Below are positions 15,467 through 17,924 of a stretch of DNA of 17,924 nucleotides, one piece after another. A model generated the notes under the pieces. That model was given only the letters and a program-made list of their open reading frames with translations. It did no database searches and was not told the origin of the DNA. How positions within the stretch are numbered: the stretch's first letter is position 1; each line of letters begins with the position of its first letter. Source of the stretch: Scatosoma sp045124465 (GTDB taxonomy: Bacteria; Bacillota; Clostridia; Christensenellales; Borkfalkiaceae); assembly GCA_045124465.1 (NCBI GenBank), contig JBGVLV010000011.1, positions 1 to 17,924 of the forward strand, read 5' to 3'. Made by a program: the position numbers and the translations under genes.

Positions 15467-17500
15467 ATGATGCAATACAAAGGTTGGGAAGGATTTGTTC
15501 CCGGTAAATGGTGCGATGACGAAGTAGACGTACGCGATTTCATTCAGCGTAACTACACGCCGTACGAGGGGGACGCAAGTTTCCTCGCTCCCGCAACGGA
15601 GGCGACGAAAAAACTCTGGGATATAGTTTGCGATCTCTCTAAGAAAGAACGCGCGGCGGGCGGCGTTCTGAACGCCGATACGAAGATCGTTTCGACGCTC
15701 ACTTCGCACGGCGCGGGGTATCTCGACAAAGATCTCGAAACGATCGTCGGTCTGCAAACGGACGAACCGTTCAAGCGGTCTTTGCAGCCGTTCGGCGGTA
15801 TCCGTATGGCGGAAGAGGCTTTGAATATGTACGGATACACGTTGGATAAGGACGTAAAAGAAATTTTCACGAAGTACCGTAAAACGCACAACGAAGGCGT
15901 TTACGACGCGTATACGCCCGAAATGAGAGCGGCGCGTTCGGCGCATATCCTTACGGGTCTGCCCGATACGTACGGTCGCGGCCGTATCGTCGGCGACTAC
16001 CGCCGCGTAGCGCTGTACGGCGTTGACTACCTCATCAAGAAGAAGGAAGAGGATAAACTTACGATCAACGGCGATATGACCCCCGATAAGGTCAGAAACC
16101 GCGAAGAATTGTCCGATCAGATCAAGGCGTTGAAGGCTTTGAAACAGCTCGCGGAAATTTACGGCTGCGATATTTCCCAGCCCGCAACGACGGCGAAAGA
16201 GGCGATCCAGGCTCTGTATTTTGGCTACCTTGCGGCGGTCAAGGATCAGAACGGCGCGGCTATGTCCATCGGCAGAAACACGACCTTCCTCGACATCTAT
16301 ATCGAACGCGATTTTGCGAAGGGGCTTATCACCGAAGAACAGGCGCAGGAATATATCGATCATTTCGTTATGAAACTCCGTATCGTGAAGTTCATGAGAA
16401 CGAAGGAATACAACGAACTGTTCTCGGGCGACCCGACGTGGGTCACCGAATCCATCGGCGGTATGGGCGTGGACGGCAGATCGCTCGTCACCAAGACTTC
16501 GTTCCGTATCCTGCACACGCTCGACAACCTCGGCCCCGCACCCGAACCTAACCTCACGGTGCTTTGGTCGAAGAGATTGCCTATGGCGTTCAAGAGATAC
16601 TGCGCGGATATTTCCATCCGTACCTCGTCGATCCAGTACGAGAGCGACGATCTGATGCGTCCGGAAATGGGCGACGACTACTGTATCGCTTGCTGCGTAA
16701 GCTGTATGCGCGTAGGTAAAGATATGCAGTTCTTCGGCGCGAGAGCGAACCTTGCGAAGTGCTTGCTGTACGCGATCAACGGCGGTAAGGACGAGTTGAT
16801 GAAGGATAAGAAGACGGGCAAGCCGATGCAGGTTTCCCCCGAATTTATGCCTATCCTCGGCGACGGCGCGCTCGACTACAAAGAAGTCGTTGCGAAATAC
16901 GAAAATATGATGGCTTGGCTTGCCGACCTGTACGTGAACACGCTGAACCTTATCCACTATATGCACGATAAGTACAGCTACGAGGCGCTCGAACTTGCGT
17001 TGCACGATACGAACGTCCGTCGGTTCTTCGCGACGGGTATCGCAGGTCTGTCCTGCGCGGCGGACTCCCTGTCTGCGATCAAATACGCGAAGGTATACCC
17101 GATCCGTAACGAAGAGGGTATCGTAGTAGACTTCCGTATCGAGGGCGAGTTCCCCAAATACGGTAACAACGACGACAGAGTAGACGAGATCGCGGTTTGG
17201 ATCCTCAAAACGTTTATGAAGAAGGTCAAGAGCCACTACACCTATCGCGACAGCGTTCCTACGACTTCGATCCTTACGATCACTTCGAACGTCGTATACG
17301 GTAAAAAGACGGGTAACACGCCCGACGGCAGAAAAGCGGGTACGCCGCTTGCGCCCGGCGCGAACCCCATGCACGGCAGAGATTCGCACGGCGCTCTGGC
17401 GTCGCTGGAATCGGTTGCAAAATTGCCTTACGAGTATTCGAGAGACGGTATTTCGAACACGTTCTCGATCACGCCCGGTTCGCTCGGAAAAGAGGACTAA
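15467..17500 (+). CDS. pflB: Pyruvate formate-lyase, large subunit lacking the glycyl-radical domain
   Basis: PFL converts pyruvate and CoA to acetyl-CoA and formate in fermentation. This 677-residue protein has the PFL barrel, with GRGRIVGDYRRVALYG, TSSIQYESDDLMRP and the catalytic cysteine pair Cys409-Cys410 (IACCVSCM; E. coli Cys418-419). An extra Cys413 replaces the usual Pro in that motif. It ends at SITPGSLGKED, where E. coli PFL (SIVPNALGKDD) continues into its glycyl-radical domain. The stop is real, not a frameshift: the bases after it do not resemble PFL in any frame until the next gene. That gene supplies the missing domain. AGGAG is 7 bases before the ATG; a second ATG follows at once. 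A weak promoter-like element (TTGTTT/TAAAAT, 15-base spacer) lies in the 77-base gap upstream. Confidence 0.96.
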   Translation: MMQYKGWEGFVPGKWCDDEVDVRDFIQRNYTPYEGDASFLAPATEATKKLWDIVCDLSKKERAAGGVLNADTKIVSTLTSHGAGYLDKDLETIVGLQTDEPFKRSLQPFGGIRMAEEALNMYGYTLDKDVKEIFTKYRKTHNEGVYDAYTPEMRAARSAHILTGLPDTYGRGRIVGDYRRVALYGVDYLIKKKEEDKLTINGDMTPDKVRNREELSDQIKALKALKQLAEIYGCDISQPATTAKEAIQALYFGYLAAVKDQNGAAMSIGRNTTFLDIYIERDFAKGLITEEQAQEYIDHFVMKLRIVKFMRTKEYNELFSGDPTWVTESIGGMGVDGRSLVTKTSFRILHTLDNLGPAPEPNLTVLWSKRLPMAFKRYCADISIRTSSIQYESDDLMRPEMGDDYCIACCVSCMRVGKDMQFFGARANLAKCLLYAINGGKDELMKDKKTGKPMQVSPEFMPILGDGALDYKEVVAKYENMMAWLADLYVNTLNLIHYMHDKYSYEALELALHDTNVRRFFATGIAGLSCAADSLSAIKYAKVYPIRNEEGIVVDFRIEGEFPKYGNNDDRVDEIAVWILKTFMKKVKSHYTYRDSVPTTSILTITSNVVYGKKTGNTPDGRKAGTPLAPGANPMHGRDSHGALASLESVAKLPYEYSRDGISNTFSITPGSLGKED

Positions 17501-17546
17501 GGGCATAGGCGTTGCATAAAATAAAAATACAGAAGGAGATAATATT

Positions 17547-17780
17547 ATGTCGAACAGAGTTGATAATTTGGTAAATATGTTGGACGGTTACGTCGGCGAC
17601 GGCGGCTACCACCTTAACGTAAACGTGTTCAATCGCGATACGCTACTCGACGCGCAAGCGCACCCTGAGAAATATCCTCAGCTTACCATTCGCGTATCCG
17701 GTTACGCTGTAAACTTCATCAAACTTACGAAGGAACAGCAGGACGACGTTATTTCCAGAACCATTCACGAATCTATGTAA
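17547..17780 (+). CDS. Stand-alone glycyl-radical subunit of pyruvate formate-lyase
   Basis: This 77-residue protein contains YHLNVNVFNR, HPEKYPQLTIRVSGYAVNF and TKEQQDDVISRT, and ends HESM. It is the C-terminal domain of PFL, with the radical glycine at Gly52 (RVSGYAVNF; E. coli Gly734). It begins SNRVDNLVNMLDGY, the linker region that follows LGKDD in one-piece PFL. It lies 46 bases downstream of pflB with its own AAGGAG site and no terminator between. The two chains total 754 residues, against 760 for E. coli PFL. It recalls the spare-part proteins GrcA (YfiD) and phage T4 Y06I, but lacks the GrcA N-terminal extension, and here the large subunit has no glycyl domain of its own. It should dock into the large-subunit barrel after activation by PflA. 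Confidence 0.93.
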   Translation: MSNRVDNLVNMLDGYVGDGGYHLNVNVFNRDTLLDAQAHPEKYPQLTIRVSGYAVNFIKLTKEQQDDVISRTIHESM

Positions 17781-17831
17781 CGTAGTTTGCAAAGACGCGG
17801 AAAGGTTCTTCGGAACGAACTTATAAAACGG

Positions 17832-17864
17832 AACTGCCGCCGCTGATCTTGGCGGCAGTTTTTC
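17832..17864 (+). terminator. Terminator of the pfl operon
   Basis: A perfect 10-bp stem, AACTGCCGCC (17832-17841) paired with GGCGGCAGTT (17851-17860), has a 9-base loop and is followed by TTT. It closes the pflA-trx-pflB-glycyl subunit operon. Confidence 0.92.
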
Positions 17865-17889
17865 GTATTTAACGCAAAAGTGAGGAGCT

Positions 17890-17924
17890 ATGGCGAAGAA
17901 AAAGACCAAAAAGCAAGCGGAAAA
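17890..17924 (+). CDS. Start of a new gene, truncated by the window end
   Basis: An ATG at 17890 opens MAKKKTKKQAE and runs off the end. A GAGGAG sequence stands just before it, with a short spacing (2 bases from the last G, 4 from the first GAGG). A GTG at 17880 in another frame is an alternative start. The Lys-rich start is not diagnostic. It lies after the pfl terminator, so it is probably a separate unit. Function cannot be given. Confidence 0.5.
   Translation, partial: MAKKKTKKQAE

Noticed and set aside
15407..17506. 699-codon minus-strand open frame opposite pflB
   Set aside because: Antisense shadow of pflB caused by codon bias; no recognisable domain or ribosome site.
17498..17546. 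Simple frameshift or single stop mutation splitting pflB
   Set aside because: The 46 bases after the stop do not encode PFL sequence in any frame and contain a proper ribosome site, and the downstream gene begins at the natural domain border.

Overview
The window looks like chromosomal DNA of an anaerobic, fermenting low-GC-phylum Gram-positive bacterium (Bacillota, probably Clostridia, perhaps a gut lineage). Support: Firmicute-type RpoB and RpoC, a YabO/RqcP-type S4 protein, RadA, the MEP isoprenoid pathway, a pyruvate formate-lyase (PFL) operon, AGGAG-type ribosome sites before most genes, and near-consensus TTGACA/TATAAT promoters. The species cannot be named from this sequence. Most of the window has balanced base composition. 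The first ~600 bases are far more AT-rich and look like accessory DNA.

Layout. (1) 1-600, minus strand, AT-rich: a frameshifted ORF start, a small acidic protein resembling an immunity protein, and just upstream of it a 46-codon ORF resembling the truncated C-terminus of a polymorphic toxin, with an IS3-like end at the boundary. (2) 626-3850, minus strand: a compact operon rqcP - ispDF (fused) - radA - double-HTH XRE regulator, with ATGA overlaps at two of its three junctions. (3) 3851-4152: two near-consensus promoters that face each other, so the leader transcripts of the rqcP operon and of rpoB overlap. (4) 4153-11997: rpoB-rpoC, detached from the usual rplJL and rpsLG neighbours; RpoB has a ~95-residue strongly acidic tail. 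(5) 12008-13949: a 22-bp tandem repeat, the rpoC terminator, and a predicted lipoprotein with a collagen-like segment. The lipoprotein promoter has a run of 14 G between consensus -35 and -10 boxes. (6) 13979-14314: intergenic repeat DNA, two promoters and a terminator-like hairpin in the leader of the pfl operon. (7) 14341-17780: pflA - thioredoxin-like - pflB core - separate glycyl-radical subunit, closed by a terminator. A new gene begins at 17890.

The two most notable observations are these. First, PFL is split: the large subunit (677 aa) has the Cys-Cys active site but ends just before the glycyl-radical domain, and that domain (77 aa, with RVSGYAVNF) is a separate downstream gene with its own ribosome site. 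Together they equal one full-length PFL. With the activase and an atypical CANC thioredoxin-like protein in the same operon, this looks like a PFL whose oxygen-labile radical part could be exchanged. Second, the poly-G tract makes the lipoprotein promoter a strong candidate for phase variation by spacer-length change. Functional statements are inferences from sequence; no database search was possible.
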